The position numbers and the translations under genes were made by a program. The notes under the pieces are model-generated. The model had not been told where the DNA came from, made no database searches, and saw only the letters and a program-made list of their open reading frames with translations. Of a DNA stretch of 64,000 bases, positions 27,406-36,770 are shown piece by piece (position 1 is the stretch's first letter; each line of letters begins with the position of its first letter). The stretch lies in the NCBI GenBank assembly GCA_023379805.1, contig JAMCPI010000003.1, positions 103,226 through 167,225 on the forward strand. Reading direction: 5' to 3'. This stretch comes from Nitrososphaerota archaeon (GTDB lineage Archaea > Thermoproteota > Nitrososphaeria > Nitrososphaerales > JACPRH01).

Positions 27406-28740
27406 CTAGTCTTTCGGTGGTGGTGGGATCAGTTTTTTGTCCATTAGAGCATGAACTGTGTCTCTAGCGTTCTTGATGGTGCTGCGGCTCATGTCTTCAA
27501 GTTCGTCGCGGCTTCTCTTGACTCTGGCGACTCCTTGCTCCATGGCTTTCAATCCGACGACTACTGCTTCGCGAATGAAGACTTCCCATTCATCCATCTT
27601 AGGGATGATGTAGTTGGCGCTTAGACCCTTGTCTTCAGCTACCTTCGCCAGTTCGAATGCGGCTGCTAGACACATTTCATTTGTGATCTTTGTGGCTCTA
27701 ACGTCTAGGACACCGCGGAATATGGCTGGGAACCCGAGCGAGTTGTTCACTTGGTTGGGAAAATCTGAACGTCCGGTCGCCACGATTTTGGCTCCTGCTT
27801 CAGCTGCGTCCCATGGCCAGATTTCTGGAAGCGGGTTTGCGCAGGCAAAGACGATAGCGTTGTTCTGCATCGTGCGGATCCATTCCTTCTTGACTGTTCC
27901 AGGTACGGGGGTTGACATTGCTATGACTACGTCTGCGCCTTTGATTGCTTCTGCAGCGCCTCCCTGTCGTCCTTCAGCGTTGGTTTCGAGACAGATCTGC
28001 CATTTTTTCTGATCGTTCTTCACATCTTCTCTATGCCTGCTGAGGATACCGTGACTATCTACCATGACGATCTTCTTCGGATTGACACCCGCAGCTATCA
28101 GCATCTCGGCGATTGTCATGTTTGCAGCTCCACTTCCTATCATGGCGACGTTGACTTGGTTGATCTTCTTTCCAACTACCTTCAAGGCGTTGACTAGCCC
28201 TGTGGTCGCGACTGTAGCGGTGCCGCTTCTATCATCATGCCAGATAGGTATGTCCAGCTCCTTCTCCAATCGCTCTAGGATGTAGAAGCACTTGGGCTTC
28301 TCGATATCTTCTAAGTTGATGCCGCCGAACGAGGGTTGAATCCATTTGCATGCGTTGATGATATCCTCCGCATTTTGAGTATTGAGCGATATTGGAAAGG
28401 CGTCAACTCCGCCCAGATACTTGAATAGAAGGGCCTTTCCTTCCATGACTGGCAGACCAGCCTCTGGACCTATGTTGCCTAATCCCAATACCCTTGTTCC
28501 GTCATTCACTATAGCGACTGTGTTGCCTCGGTTAGTGTAATCAAAGACCTTCTCCGGGTGCTTCCGGATGGCCTTGCAGACCTCAGCTACACCTGGGGTG
28601 TACCATATAGCAAAGTCCTCGAATGATCTGACTGCACACTTAGGAACAGTCTGCATTTTTCCCTGATAAAACTCGTGGTACTTGTTGGCGACACGATTAG
28701 GTGCATCAGCCTTTTTCAGAAGCTCTTCTTCTCGGGTCAA
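27406..28740 (-). CDS. NAD(P)-dependent malic enzyme (oxaloacetate-decarboxylating malate dehydrogenase)
   Basis: Converts malate to pyruvate and CO2 with reduction of NAD(P)+. It is 444 aa, the short archaeal/bacterial form without a fused phosphotransacetylase domain. The catalytic Tyr is in WYTPGVAEVC, the Lys in EGKALLFKYLGG, the metal-binding acidic residues in IWHDDRSGTA, and the nucleotide loop is MIGSGAANMTIAEML. It links C4 acids to pyruvate and, with enolase nearby, supports central carbon metabolism of a heterotroph or mixotroph. Confidence 0.93.
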   Translation of the reverse strand: MTREEELLKKADAPNRVANKYHEFYQGKMQTVPKCAVRSFEDFAIWYTPGVAEVCKAIRKHPEKVFDYTNRGNTVAIVNDGTRVLGLGNIGPEAGLPVMEGKALLFKYLGGVDAFPISLNTQNAEDIINACKWIQPSFGGINLEDIEKPKCFYILERLEKELDIPIWHDDRSGTATVATTGLVNALKVVGKKINQVNVAMIGSGAANMTIAEMLIAAGVNPKKIVMVDSHGILSRHREDVKNDQKKWQICLETNAEGRQGGAAEAIKGADVVIAMSTPVPGTVKKEWIRTMQNNAIVFACANPLPEIWPWDAAEAGAKIVATGRSDFPNQVNNSLGFPAIFRGVLDVRATKITNEMCLAAAFELAKVAEDKGLSANYIIPKMDEWEVFIREAVVVGLKAMEQGVARVKRSRDELEDMSRSTIKNARDTVHALMDKKLIPPPPKD

Positions 28741-28819
28741 GCAGTTAATCCTCGATGAGCATTACTCCAGTTACTATTCATTGAAATACTTTTAAAAGCC
28801 AGCGCCAGTAACGCTGTGT

Positions 28820-29038
28820 ATGACTTCACCATATGAAGTTGAGTTGAAGCGGCTCATAAGTGAACGAGAATCTAAGATTCAACAGCTGACAAAGCTAGAG
28901 AGTAACCATAGCAAGGAGATACGAGCGCTTCAATACGATATCGCCCTATTAGATGCTGAGCTGAAGAGCTTCCAGAAAGCTATGGAGCGTTACCGAAACA
29001 GACCCGTTACAACCCAACCTGCCCCACCAGCGTCATAA
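28820..29038 (+). CDS. small coiled-coil protein
   Basis: A 72-aa protein. About residues 5-60 give heptad-like leucine/isoleucine spacing (LKRLISERESKIQQL, then LQYDIALLDAEL), and the last dozen are Pro/Thr/Ala-rich. Divergent from malic enzyme with an 80-bp gap. No known family is apparent; it may act as a dimerising adaptor. Confidence 0.55.
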   Translation: MTSPYEVELKRLISERESKIQQLTKLESNHSKEIRALQYDIALLDAELKSFQKAMERYRNRPVTTQPAPPAS

Positions 29039-29304
29039 ACATATTTTCAGAAGCAGATTATCGCGTTAGATTGATGTCTTCTCTCTTTTACATCGTTATG
29101 TAGAAGTAGATATATATTGAGATGTCATATGGCCTGATACAGTGGCAGTAATGAGGGATATTCTTCATAAAGGGTGGAGTTATTCACCTCTATCATCGAT
29201 TCTCTCTTAAGATCTATTCCGTTTCTCGCGTTCAGTTTGGTAAAGGCTTTTACACCGAACAGTTCTGGCGTTGCCATACAAGAAGCAGGTAGATGTGGTT
29301 ACAG

Positions 29305-30288
29305 ATGGCTATAATCAAATTCGCAATACCGAAAGGCTCCCTAGAGGAGGCTACCTATCAATTCCTGTCTCAGGCCGGGTACGTCATCTCGGGTGGCGGA
29401 AGATCCTATAGGCCACAAATAAACGACAAGGACATTGCGTTAAAGCTGCTTAGGCCACAGGAGATACCTACCTACGTCTCCGAAGGCATCGAGGATATAG
29501 CTATCACAGGTGAGGATTGGATATCTGAGACCAGATCTGATGTGCAGATACTCTGTAACCTTGAGTACGGTCGGGTGAAGCTGGTTGCTGGAGTACCCAA
29601 AGATCTACCAGTTGACTCGCTGTCCACTCTACTGGACTACCTTTTATCCAGGAATCAGCCTGTCCGCATATCAACTGAGTATCTGAGAATCTGCTCAGAC
29701 TGGGTGAAGTCGAACAATGTGTACCGTGAAAAATTCGGGGATCAGGATCCGATGATTGTAACACCTTGGTGGAGAATCGGTCAGAATCCCGGTGTCAGCA
29801 TCTTCCTCTCTTTCGGTGCAACCGAGGCTAAGCCACCTGAAGTAGCTGACATAATTATGGATGTAACTGAGACGGGATCCACCTTCTCAGCCAACAACAT
29901 AAAGATGATTGAAACAGTAATGGAGTCATATGCGGTGCTAATAGCCAACAAGGCTGCGTTAGCGGATCCGATTAAACGCGAAAAGATTTACGATGTTTTA
30001 GCGCTCTTCCGCGGAGTCGTCAGCGGCCGAAAGAACCTGCACATCTTCGTGAACGTGAAGAAGGAGAATCTGAAGAAGCTGCTCGCTGCACTACCGGCGC
30101 TTAAACGACCGACAATCAGTCCACTATCAGACGAAGGCTGGCTCTCAGTCAACACAGTCGTAGAGAAGCAGCAGTTCCTACAACTCCTGCCCGTCCTTAG
30201 GAAGCTCGCTCAAGGCTTAGTTGTCCACGAACCTCGGCAAATCCTTCCACTAGACGAGATTCCTAAGGGTGTCGAAGGTGAAGCGTAA
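29305..30288 (+). CDS. hisG: ATP phosphoribosyltransferase (long form)
   Basis: First enzyme of histidine synthesis, joining ATP and PRPP. The Met at 29305 gives the usual MAIIKFAIPKGSLEE start; an ATG four codons upstream (29293) is the alternative. About 327 aa, with periplasmic-binding-like catalytic lobes and the PRPP loop in DVTETGSTFSANN, followed by a C-terminal regulatory HisG_C domain (about 220-327), so feedback inhibition by histidine is expected. It heads the his gene run. The 254-bp upstream region has a TATA-like TAGATATATATT near 29108-29119 and no other clear element. Confidence 0.95.
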   Translation: MAIIKFAIPKGSLEEATYQFLSQAGYVISGGGRSYRPQINDKDIALKLLRPQEIPTYVSEGIEDIAITGEDWISETRSDVQILCNLEYGRVKLVAGVPKDLPVDSLSTLLDYLLSRNQPVRISTEYLRICSDWVKSNNVYREKFGDQDPMIVTPWWRIGQNPGVSIFLSFGATEAKPPEVADIIMDVTETGSTFSANNIKMIETVMESYAVLIANKAALADPIKREKIYDVLALFRGVVSGRKNLHIFVNVKKENLKKLLAALPALKRPTISPLSDEGWLSVNTVVEKQQFLQLLPVLRKLAQGLVVHEPRQILPLDEIPKGVEGEA

Positions 30289-31603
30289 AGCGCCGATAAA
30301 AACAATCGACCTGCGAAGCTTAGACCCCGCCGCAGCAGTCTCCAAGCTTCGCTCCAAACAACCTATTCCTCCAAAGGTAACCCGAATAGTTCAACGCATC
30401 GTAAAAGAGGTTGAAGCGAAAGGCGACGCCGCACTGCTAAGCTACACCAGCAAACTCGACGGAGCAGAACTTACCCCCGGCACATTAAAAGTAACTTCAC
30501 AAGAAATTAGGGAAGCGTACCGCAAAATCTCCAAGGAACAAGTGTCAGCAATCCGTTTCGCTAAGCAACGCATAGAACAGTTTGAGCAGGCCGTAATGGA
30601 CAGTCTGAAACCTCCGCAGATAAATGAAGATGGAGTAAAGATCAAACAGAAGATCGTCCCAATAAACAGTGTAGGCTGCTACGTTCCAGGCGGCCGCGCA
30701 TCATACCCCAGCTCCCTTCTCATGACAGTTATACCGGCGAAGACCGCGGGTGTCAAACGAATAGTCGTCACTTCACCCCCAACTAAGGACGGCAAGATTC
30801 CGCCCCTACTCCTAGTAGCGGCTGATATCTGCGAAGTCAAAGAGTTCTACAAGGCCGGTGGAGCGCAGGCGATAGCAGCCTTAGCCTACGGCACCGACAC
30901 AGTGAAGCCAGTGGAGAAAATAGTGGGACCTGGGAACATCTACGTTACCGCTGCTAAACAACTGGTCTCCAGCGTTGTCGCAACTGATCTACCAGCAGGT
31001 CCAAGCGAAATACTGATACTGGCTGACTCCTCAGCTAATCCAGACTTTGTGGTTCGAGACCTGCTCTCGCAGGCTGAGCACGGGCCTGACAGCATCTGTG
31101 GTGTAGCGACAGATTCGTCGAACCTCGCCCTGAAGGTCACAAATTTGCTGGGCAAGCTACTTAGCAAGGTTGAGCGTCGAGAAATGGTGGAAGCCTCTCT
31201 AAGCAAAGGTGGCTTCATCGCTATCTGCAAGAACATGAGCCAGGTTGTGGAGTTAGCTAATCTGTTTGCACCTGAACACCTAGAGGTTATGACCGCAGAG
31301 CCTGCGAGAACGGCTGAAGGGATCACTTCCGCCGGACTAGTTCTACTAGGGGAATACTCGCCTGTTGCCGCTAGTGATTACTGTGTAGGCACGAATCACG
31401 TACTCCCCACCGGAGGCTCGGCTCGCCGGAGCTCCGGTCTCTCATCTTTGGATTTTGTTAGACGAATGGATATCGTGGACTGCTCGAAACAGGGTCTTGA
31501 GGCTTTGCGCGGCGCAGCTTCCCTTTTAGCTTCGTCAGAAGGGCTTTCAAACCACGCTTCAGCTATCAATGAACGTTTCAGAGGGAAATCAACTAATGCT
31601 TAG
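30269..31603 (+). CDS. hisD: histidinol dehydrogenase
   Basis: Catalyses the last two oxidations, histidinol to histidine. 444 aa with the family landmarks YVPGGRASYPSSLLM, GAQAIAALAYGTD, VGPGNIYVTAAK, the catalytic HExxx-like histidine region FAPEHLEVM and SDYCVGTNHVLPTGG. The GTG start overlaps the hisG 3' end by 20 bases, showing tight operon packing. Confidence 0.96.
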   Translation: MSKVKRKAPIKTIDLRSLDPAAAVSKLRSKQPIPPKVTRIVQRIVKEVEAKGDAALLSYTSKLDGAELTPGTLKVTSQEIREAYRKISKEQVSAIRFAKQRIEQFEQAVMDSLKPPQINEDGVKIKQKIVPINSVGCYVPGGRASYPSSLLMTVIPAKTAGVKRIVVTSPPTKDGKIPPLLLVAADICEVKEFYKAGGAQAIAALAYGTDTVKPVEKIVGPGNIYVTAAKQLVSSVVATDLPAGPSEILILADSSANPDFVVRDLLSQAEHGPDSICGVATDSSNLALKVTNLLGKLLSKVERREMVEASLSKGGFIAICKNMSQVVELANLFAPEHLEVMTAEPARTAEGITSAGLVLLGEYSPVAASDYCVGTNHVLPTGGSARRSSGLSSLDFVRRMDIVDCSKQGLEALRGAASLLASSEGLSNHASAINERFRGKSTNA

Positions 31604-32795
31604 TGATGGTTATCTAACCGTCAACGTGGATAGGCGTAGAGCATACGTTCGTCGAGACGCCATACCTTCAATAAAAGAGGTCTCCACACTAATCTTCGAC
31701 TGTGACGGTGTCCTTATTGATGCGAGGAACTCCTACAACCGATCTATAAGCAGAACAGTTTCATACCTAGCACAGAACCTGCTCAAGATACCTTTACCGG
31801 AACAGGCGATCTCGGAGCAAGTGATTTACTCTTTCCGAAAGAGCGGCGGCTTCAATAACGACTGGGACGCTACCTGCGCCATCCTCCTCTACCTCTACAC
31901 GAAGCTTCCTAAACAAGCCTTGAACAGTATCCAGGCCCTCGCACGCTCAAAAGACCGCGGAAACAGATTAACTGGCGACGCTTTCGAACGGATATCGGAG
32001 ATCAACCGTCGCCTCAAATCTGTCGACCCTCTATCCATAGATGTTGAAGCAGTCGAGGAGGATCTCTTGATGTTGGCGGAGAAAGCGGACAGCCGAGGTC
32101 TAGTCTCAGTCGAGGAGGCTCTCTCTAAGGCGCTTTCTACTGATGCGCTGAAGAGTTTCTCGTGGCTAATGTCGCACCCCGCCGCTGTTGGAGTAAGTTT
32201 AGTCACCACCGTATTCGAAGAGCTATTTCTAGGCCCCGATCTGTTTCGTCGAAAATACGGTCTTCAGCCTCACTTCATAACAGAGGGTGTTGGGCTTGTA
32301 GCTGATGAGAGACCTGTAGTAAGCGAGGAAACGCTGCAGCTTCTGACGGAGCGGTTCGGTAAGTTAGGCTTAGGCATAGTGTCGGGGCGCTCCCAGCTGA
32401 CTGCCGAGTACACATTGGGCACACGGTTGAAATGCTTCAACTCTGATTTAGTTGTCTTCGTCGAGGATGACATCTCGACCGCTCTGAAGAATGGAGAGCT
32501 AGCGCAGGCTAAAGATTTTGGGAAACCAAGCCCGTACGGGCTGTTGAAGGCGGAGAAGGCTACTTCTAAATCAGGCCTGATCCTGTACATTGGAGATTCA
32601 AAGGAGGATCTGCTCATGGTTGAGCGGGCGAACCAGGTTTCCAACAGGTTCATCACAGGCGGAGTTTATGGTTGCGCAACCTCCGCTAAGGATTTGATAG
32701 ATCTGTTCATGGATAATGATGTATATTTAGTAGCGGAATCGGTGAATGATCTATATAGACTCTTCAAGATGATTGGTGAGGGTGAAGTAAGGTAA
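31596..32795 (+). CDS. HAD-superfamily phosphatase in the his operon, candidate histidinol-phosphatase
   Basis: About 399 aa with all four HAD motifs: I FDCDGVLID (nucleophile Asp), II GIVSGRS, III Lys in GKPSPYGLLKA and IV YIGDSKEDLL. A large helical insert lies between motifs I and II. It is translationally coupled to hisD (8-base overlap at ATG 31596; an earlier ATG at 31569 is possible) and ends one base before hisB. The window lacks any other histidinol-phosphatase (no PHP or bifunctional HisB phosphatase), so this step is its likely job. That assignment is inference from context. Confidence 0.8.
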   Translation: MLSDGYLTVNVDRRRAYVRRDAIPSIKEVSTLIFDCDGVLIDARNSYNRSISRTVSYLAQNLLKIPLPEQAISEQVIYSFRKSGGFNNDWDATCAILLYLYTKLPKQALNSIQALARSKDRGNRLTGDAFERISEINRRLKSVDPLSIDVEAVEEDLLMLAEKADSRGLVSVEEALSKALSTDALKSFSWLMSHPAAVGVSLVTTVFEELFLGPDLFRRKYGLQPHFITEGVGLVADERPVVSEETLQLLTERFGKLGLGIVSGRSQLTAEYTLGTRLKCFNSDLVVFVEDDISTALKNGELAQAKDFGKPSPYGLLKAEKATSKSGLILYIGDSKEDLLMVERANQVSNRFITGGVYGCATSAKDLIDLFMDNDVYLVAESVNDLYRLFKMIGEGEVR

Positions 32796-32796
32796 G

Positions 32797-33372
32797 TTGA
32801 GAACCGCCAAAACAAAGCGGAAGACCTTGGAAACGTCGGTCACAGTAGAGGTGAAGCTTGACGGTGAAGGGAGGAACCTATGCGAAACCGGGATCAAATA
32901 TCTTGATCATATGCTGACCACCCTCTCCAAACACAGCCTAATCGACCTAACCGTAAAGGCTACCGGCGATTTACGGCACCACGTGGTTGAAGATGTAGCT
33001 ATCACCATCGGGGAAACAATCTCTAAAGCGCTTGAGGATCGAGCAGGCATAGTAAGATTCGGTTTCGCCTCTGTTCCAATGGATGATGCACTCGCAGCTG
33101 TAAGCCTCGATCTAGTTAAACGACCCTACAGCGTAATCGACCTGAAGCTGCAGCACGAAAGCATAGAAGATATGTTGAATGACGATATACAGCACTTTCT
33201 TCAATCTTTCACGCAGTCACTAGAAGCCACCATTCATATCAGAGCCGACTATGGGGAAGATGATCATCACAAGGTCGAAGCCGCCTTCAAAGCCCTCGCC
33301 CTATCACTTCGACAGGCCATCACGGTTGATCCACGGAGAAAAACCCCGCCCAGCGCCAAAGGCGTGATGTAA
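32797..33372 (+). CDS. hisB: imidazoleglycerol-phosphate dehydratase
   Basis: Dehydrates IGP to imidazole-acetol phosphate. A monofunctional 191-aa HisB; both halves carry the Mn-binding HxxxH/E patterns, e.g. YLDHMLTTLSKHSLID with HHVVEDVAITIG, and later HFLQSFTQS with EDDHHKVEAAFKAL. The start codon is TTG at 32797, one base after the phosphatase stop. There is no fused phosphatase domain. Confidence 0.96.
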   Translation: MRTAKTKRKTLETSVTVEVKLDGEGRNLCETGIKYLDHMLTTLSKHSLIDLTVKATGDLRHHVVEDVAITIGETISKALEDRAGIVRFGFASVPMDDALAAVSLDLVKRPYSVIDLKLQHESIEDMLNDDIQHFLQSFTQSLEATIHIRADYGEDDHHKVEAAFKALALSLRQAITVDPRRKTPPSAKGVM

Positions 33373-33376
33373 CTCA

Positions 33377-33982
33377 ATGACCAGAGTCGGTATAATCGAT
33401 TATGGCGCAGGGAACCTCTTCAGCCTGAAAACAGGCTTGGAAAGGCGCGGCGTAGCCGTAGAGATTACCGACCGATTCTCAAAACAGATGAGCTTCGACG
33501 GCGTAATTCTCCCCGGAGTAGGAAACTTCGGGGCAGCCGCCAAGACACTAAAACCCTCAAAGGAAGAGCTGATTTCAGCTGTCAAGTCGGGGCTTCCATT
33601 CCTCGGTATCTGCCTAGGAGCGCAGCTAATCTTCAAGAGGAGTGAAGAGGATAAGGGCGAAGGATTAGCCTTCCTAGACGGAGATGTAGTGCGGCTTCCC
33701 AACTCGGTCAAGGTTCCCCACATGGGCTGGAACAACCTAGACATCGCCAAACGCGGCGAGCTTCTGAAAAATGTTGAGGATAAGGCGTGGGTGTACTTCG
33801 TTCACTCCTATTATCCGAAGACCGCTGATGATGCAGCGGTAGCCGCAACCTCCGATTACGGGGTCAAGTTTCCAGCAGTAATAGCAAAGAAGAATATCTT
33901 TGGGACACAGTTTCACCCGGAAAAGTCAGGACCCGTCGGTGCCGTCATCCTGAACAACTTCATCGAAATCTGCAGAAGATGA
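33377..33982 (+). CDS. hisH: imidazole glycerol phosphate synthase, glutaminase subunit
   Basis: Supplies ammonia from glutamine to HisF. A 201-aa class I glutamine amidotransferase with nucleophile Cys in LGICLGAQL and the His-Glu pair in TQFHPEKSG; the oxyanion region is GVGNFG. Four bases after hisB and eight before hisA, in the same direction. Confidence 0.96.
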   Translation: MTRVGIIDYGAGNLFSLKTGLERRGVAVEITDRFSKQMSFDGVILPGVGNFGAAAKTLKPSKEELISAVKSGLPFLGICLGAQLIFKRSEEDKGEGLAFLDGDVVRLPNSVKVPHMGWNNLDIAKRGELLKNVEDKAWVYFVHSYYPKTADDAAVAATSDYGVKFPAVIAKKNIFGTQFHPEKSGPVGAVILNNFIEICRR

Positions 33983-33989
33983 TGCGTGA

Positions 33990-34709
33990 ATGGAGATTAT
34001 TCCCTCTATCGACCTTTACGGCGGCAAAGTTGTCCGTTTCGTAAAAGGAGATCCGAAGACCTCTAAAATCTACAGCGACGATCCGGTAAAGACCGCTAAA
34101 AGCTGGGCTCAAGAAGGAGTACACGCTATACACGTCGTGGATCTCGACTCTGCGCTGGGAACAGGAGCCAATAACCGCGAGTACATTTCCAAGATAGCTG
34201 ATGCTGTCAAAATACCTGTTCAGGTGGGCGGCGGAATCCGGGACTTCCAATACGCCTCCTCGCTCCTGAAGCAAGGAGTCTCACGAATCGTGGTGGGCAC
34301 CCTCGCATTCAAGGATCCTGAGGTGGTGAAGAAGATGACCACCTCCTTCGGGTCTGAAAAAGTAGCGGTCGCACTAGACTACGTAGGTGATAAGGTAGTC
34401 GTCCGAGGCTGGACAACCTCTACTGGTATTTCGATTCAAGACGCGATCACGAAGTTTCGTTACCTAGGCGCCGACATTTTCCTAATGACTTCTGTGGAGC
34501 GCGACGGAACCCTGATCGGACCTGACTGCCGCACACTTAGAAACATACTGAAAAAAACGAAGGTAAAAATCATCGCAAGCGGAGGCATCGGTACCCTGCA
34601 CGATCTAGTTCACCTCAAGAAGATCGGAGTTTACGGAGCAATAATCGGCAAAGCCCTATACGAAGAGAAGATCACCTTGAGAGACGCAGTGTGGGCAACC
34701 AACCGATGA
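33990..34709 (+). CDS. hisA: ProFAR isomerase
   Basis: Isomerises ProFAR to PRFAR. A 239-aa TIM barrel. The N-terminal IPSIDLYGGKVVRFVKGD contains the first catalytic Asp, and GGGIRDF and VASGGIG-like phosphate-binding loops (ASGGIGTL) are present. Operon context leaves no doubt about HisA versus TrpF function, though dual activity is not excluded. Confidence 0.95.
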   Translation: MEIIPSIDLYGGKVVRFVKGDPKTSKIYSDDPVKTAKSWAQEGVHAIHVVDLDSALGTGANNREYISKIADAVKIPVQVGGGIRDFQYASSLLKQGVSRIVVGTLAFKDPEVVKKMTTSFGSEKVAVALDYVGDKVVVRGWTTSTGISIQDAITKFRYLGADIFLMTSVERDGTLIGPDCRTLRNILKKTKVKIIASGGIGTLHDLVHLKKIGVYGAIIGKALYEEKITLRDAVWATNR

Positions 34710-34759
34710 TAGACAAGCAAACAAATAGGTAGGAATCAAGGAAGGTAGATGGTTAGAAG

Positions 34760-35563
34760 ATGCCTCTGGCGAAACGAATCATACCCTGTCTTGATGTGAA
34801 TCATGGGAAGGTTGTGAAGGGCATCCACTTCCGGAACCTGCGGGATGCGGGAGACCCCGCCTCGTTAGCGAAGAGATACTGTGATGAAGGTGCTGATGAA
34901 CTGGTCTTCCTAGACATCACTGCCTCTCCGGAGAAACGTAAGATACTAGAGAAAATGGTCAAGGAAGTTGCTATGGTTCTAGACATCCCGTTCACCGTCG
35001 GCGGCGGCATCAGTAGTCTTGAAGATGCTCGGCTTGTGCTTCAAAACGGTGCTGACAAAGTCTCGGTAAACACCGCGGCAGTAAACGATCCCGATCTTGT
35101 AACGCGGCTGTCAGATAAGTTCGGAGGACAATGTGTGGTAGTCGCGGTGGATGCGAAACGAAGATTCGACTCACTTAAAGATCGCATCACTGTTGAAGAG
35201 GATGGGTCAAACTTCTGGTTCGAAGTCCATACCTACGGTGGCTCCCGTCCGACTGGGCTAGATGCAGTGGCTTGGGCTAAGCAGGCTGAAAAAATGGGTG
35301 CAGGTGAGATTCTTCTCACATCAATAGATAAAGATGGAACCGAGAGCGGCTACGATCTGTCGTTAACTCGTTTAGTCTCAGAGAATGTATCTATCCCAGT
35401 GATCGCCAGCGGGGGATGCGGGACTGCTGAGCATATATTGGAGGTTTTTCAGAAGGGTGGCGCTGATGCAGCTTTGGCGGCCTCAATATTCCACTACGGA
35501 ACCTATTCAGTCACAGATGTCAAGCAGTATCTCAGAAGTAGAAAGGTGACCGTGAGACTTTGA
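34760..35563 (+). CDS. hisF: imidazole glycerol phosphate synthase, cyclase subunit
   Basis: Uses ammonia tunnelled from HisH to close the imidazole ring. A 267-aa TIM barrel opening [16 protein letters not shown] with catalytic Asp; further landmarks are TVGGGI, VAVDAKR, the second catalytic Asp in [12 protein letters not shown] and the phosphate loop ASGGCG. A 50-bp gap precedes it and a 4-base overlap leads to hisI. Confidence 0.96.
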   Translation: MPLAKRIIPCLDVNHGKVVKGIHFRNLRDAGDPASLAKRYCDEGADELVFLDITASPEKRKILEKMVKEVAMVLDIPFTVGGGISSLEDARLVLQNGADKVSVNTAAVNDPDLVTRLSDKFGGQCVVVAVDAKRRFDSLKDRITVEEDGSNFWFEVHTYGGSRPTGLDAVAWAKQAEKMGAGEILLTSIDKDGTESGYDLSLTRLVSENVSIPVIASGGCGTAEHILEVFQKGGADAALAASIFHYGTYSVTDVKQYLRSRKVTVRL

Positions 35564-35892
35564 AGGAAATCAAAATCGACTCTATAGACTTCGGGAAAGG
35601 CGACGGCCTAGTGCCCGTTGTGGTGCAGGATGCAGAGAAACAGGATGTGCTAATGGTCGCATACGCTAACCGCGAGGCGATTGAGTTGACGATGAAGACG
35701 GGTTATGCGCACTACTGGAGCCGTTCACGCCAATCGCTGTGGAAGAAAGGCGAAACCTCAGGCCACCTGCAGAAGGTGCGCGAAGTCCTGATAGACTGCG
35801 ACCAAGATACTGTACTCTACATTGTAGATCAAACCGGTGTCGCATGCCACACCGGAGAAAGAAGCTGCTTCCACAACAAGCTAGTAAAGTAG
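35560..35892 (+). CDS. hisI: phosphoribosyl-AMP cyclohydrolase
   Basis: Opens the adenine ring of PR-AMP. A monofunctional 110-aa protein with zinc/Mg ligands in [12 protein letters not shown] and [11 protein letters not shown], plus [21 protein letters not shown] start overlapping hisF by four bases. The pyrophosphohydrolase partner HisE is neither fused nor next door, and hisC is also absent from the run, so both must be encoded elsewhere. Confidence 0.95.
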   Translation: MKEIKIDSIDFGKGDGLVPVVVQDAEKQDVLMVAYANREAIELTMKTGYAHYWSRSRQSLWKKGETSGHLQKVREVLIDCDQDTVLYIVDQTGVACHTGERSCFHNKLVK

Positions 35893-35950
35893 TAACTTAA
35901 CTGATCGCTTTACTTACTCTAGTCGTAAGCAAGCGGATTGTCCACTATGT

Positions 35951-36241
35951 TTACTCGACGACTTCGATTGTACCGTATCGCCCGACATTCAGCCGGACTT
36001 CTCCACGGTAGCTGTTCGTGTACCCGTTAGTGATCTTTACTCTTGAGCCGACCTTTACTTGATCGATCTGGTCGTCCCAGAGTGAGACTTTGATAGAGCC
36101 TGTTCCATCGTTCAACATAGCATCAGCGACTCGAGCCTTGCCACCAGTTCGAAGAGTAACCTCCCTCGTTTCAGATATCTCAGTAATTTCACCTTCGGCA
36201 TCTACGCGGCGCATGCCGTCTCTCAATTCACTGACCTTCAA
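35951..36241 (-). CDS. single OB-fold nucleic-acid-binding protein (RPA/SSB-like)
   Basis: A 96-aa OB fold (MKVSELRDGMRRVDAEGEI...). It shows the RPA-type pattern ADAMLNDGTGSIKVSLWDDQ and VGSRVKITNGYTNSYRGEVRL seen in archaeal single-stranded-DNA-binding proteins and SOSS-B-like proteins. It has no zinc finger or acidic tail, so it is a minimal version. Likely binds ssDNA or RNA; convergent with hisI. Confidence 0.85.
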   Translation of the reverse strand: MKVSELRDGMRRVDAEGEITEISETREVTLRTGGKARVADAMLNDGTGSIKVSLWDDQIDQVKVGSRVKITNGYTNSYRGEVRLNVGRYGTIEVVE

Positions 36242-36448
36242 ACCTTAACATTCCTCAAACCCAGAGTTTAAACAATGGGATATATAACTATACAGTCTCT
36301 GAGTTATGTTAACTTTGCGGTTTGAGAATATAGTTGCGGGACAAAAAATACATAAATCAAAATGGGTTGATCCAACAAAACCTCGCTACAGTTAGATTGC
36401 TCTGACGCAGTCAGCCGGTAAGATGGAGCGAAAGGGTGATTAGACGCT

Positions 36449-36703
36449 GTGTTCCAGCTGATCCAGAGTATGGCTAAACGGAGAGAAGTTATCCAACTGA
36501 TAGGCCTCGACTGCTACGTTTGTAAGCTCCCAATCGAAAAGACTGTTGGAAAGATGAACGGAGTAATTGAGATACACATCAACCCCCTAACATCCAAAGC
36601 GCTCGTCGAATACGACACAGACACAATTGACCTACCCACCATTAAGAAGGCAATTCTCAAAGCAGGCTACAAAGTTATGGGAACACCTGAGAGCATGATG
36701 TAG
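36449..36703 (+). CDS. heavy-metal-associated (HMA) domain protein
   Basis: An 84-aa ferredoxin-like HMA domain. The metal loop is GLDCYVCKLPIEK (the usual GMTCxxC with Leu-Asp in place of Met-Thr), followed by INPLTSKALVEYD and ILKAGYKVMG. It probably binds Cu(I) or another soft metal as a small chaperone. A Met seven codons in (MAKRREV) is an alternative start. No copper ATPase is adjacent; the copper-type partner could be the cupredoxin-like protein at 51.5 kb, which is speculation. Confidence 0.75.
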   Translation: MFQLIQSMAKRREVIQLIGLDCYVCKLPIEKTVGKMNGVIEIHINPLTSKALVEYDTDTIDLPTIKKAILKAGYKVMGTPESMM

Positions 36704-36770
36704 ACTATAAGATCCGCCTGCTACGCCTCTTTAAGAATTAATACCCCACATTATCTACCTCGCCCAGACG

